DNA of 16,853 bases from Saccoglossus kowalevskii (taxonomy: Eukaryota; Hemichordata; Enteropneusta; Harrimaniidae), in the NCBI RefSeq assembly GCF_000003605.2, contig NW_003107587.1, positions 61,210 to 78,062 on the forward strand, in the 5' to 3' direction. Positions 16,753 through 16,853 of this stretch are shown here, in pieces. Both the position numbers and the translations under genes were made by a program. Below the pieces are notes generated by a model that did not search any database, was not told where the DNA came from, and saw only the letters and a program-made list of their open reading frames with translations. The first letter of the stretch is position 1, and each line of letters starts with the position of its first letter.

Positions 16753-16853
16753 CACTACCAAGGATTAGAAGAAGCTGTATATAAAAACATAGATGCATGT
16801 CGAGAACTCGCCAAGACAACACGGTCAGCGTATGGACCAAATGGAATGAATAA
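16753..16853 (+). CDS. CCT8: CCT8 exon 2 (partial, runs off window)
   Basis: The acceptor is TTATTTCCACAG|CACTAC. The frame continuing exon 1 reads HYQGLEEAVYKNIDACRELA then KTTRSAYGPNGMN, and the window ends two bases into the next codon. TTR-S-AYGPNGMN is the nucleotide-binding loop of group II chaperonins in the equatorial domain (T-x-x-S/T-x-x-GP-x-GM), with the CCT8-type wording. Together with exon 1, 53 residues of the roughly 550 expected are present. The intron is 3,315 bp long. Nothing looks broken. Confidence 0.95.

Overview
The window looks like a stretch of animal nuclear genome. It has split genes with GT-AG introns, a low overall G+C content, long introns full of short repeats, and two metazoan-type genes. 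The repeat style (MITEs with TA or TTAA ends, tandem-repeat-cored elements) suggests a marine invertebrate, perhaps a deuterostome or mollusc. The exact taxon cannot be read from the sequence.

Two genes stand head to head around 13.1-13.4 kb. To the right, on the + strand, is the start of CCT8 (theta subunit of the cytosolic chaperonin CCT/TRiC). Exon 1 is 13378-13437, then a 3.3 kb intron, then the first part of exon 2 at 16753-16853, which runs off the end. To the left, on the - strand, is a Schlafen-family gene (SLFN-like) spread over about 10.6 kb. I assembled one probable non-coding exon (13139 upward) and six coding exons: 10908-10999, 10363-10465, 8645-8763, 6651-7564, 5239-5334 and 2562-3342. 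Every junction has a GT donor and an AG acceptor, and the phases agree throughout. This gives 693 residues of one open frame. In order, the protein has an N-terminal extension with a bipartite nuclear localisation signal, the two-lobed Schlafen core (AlbA_2 type), the linker, and the P-loop (Walker A) at the start of the helicase-like part. The rest of the helicase must lie in exons beyond position 2562, probably outside the window.

The Schlafen copy is unusual. The second glutamate of the nuclease triad is a glutamine, and the Cys/His zinc site of the vertebrate core is not visible. The shared promoter (about 13240-13377) carries an inverted CCAAT box, a ZNF143/THAP11-like element and a YY1-like site over the CCT8 start codon.

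The rest is mostly repeats. At 1-135 there is a MITE end. At 140-1060 a GC-rich block holds broken ORFs, probably a dead mobile element. At 1170-2042 there is a diverged array of roughly 150-bp units, and at 2043-2400 a second GC-rich block. MITEs lie at 3407-4218 and 4978-5169. An element with 157-bp core repeats lies at 5683-6395. A 94-bp satellite of 12 copies (8957-10108) sits in what looks like a piggyBac-type TTAA-flanked frame. A 69-bp near-perfect hairpin is at 11422-11490. Inside CCT8 intron 1 are a MITE end (14991-15130) and a decayed, antisense relic resembling the N-terminus of the DUF3504/Crypton recombinase family (16142-16316). I saw no tRNA, rRNA, CRISPR array or prokaryotic-type feature.
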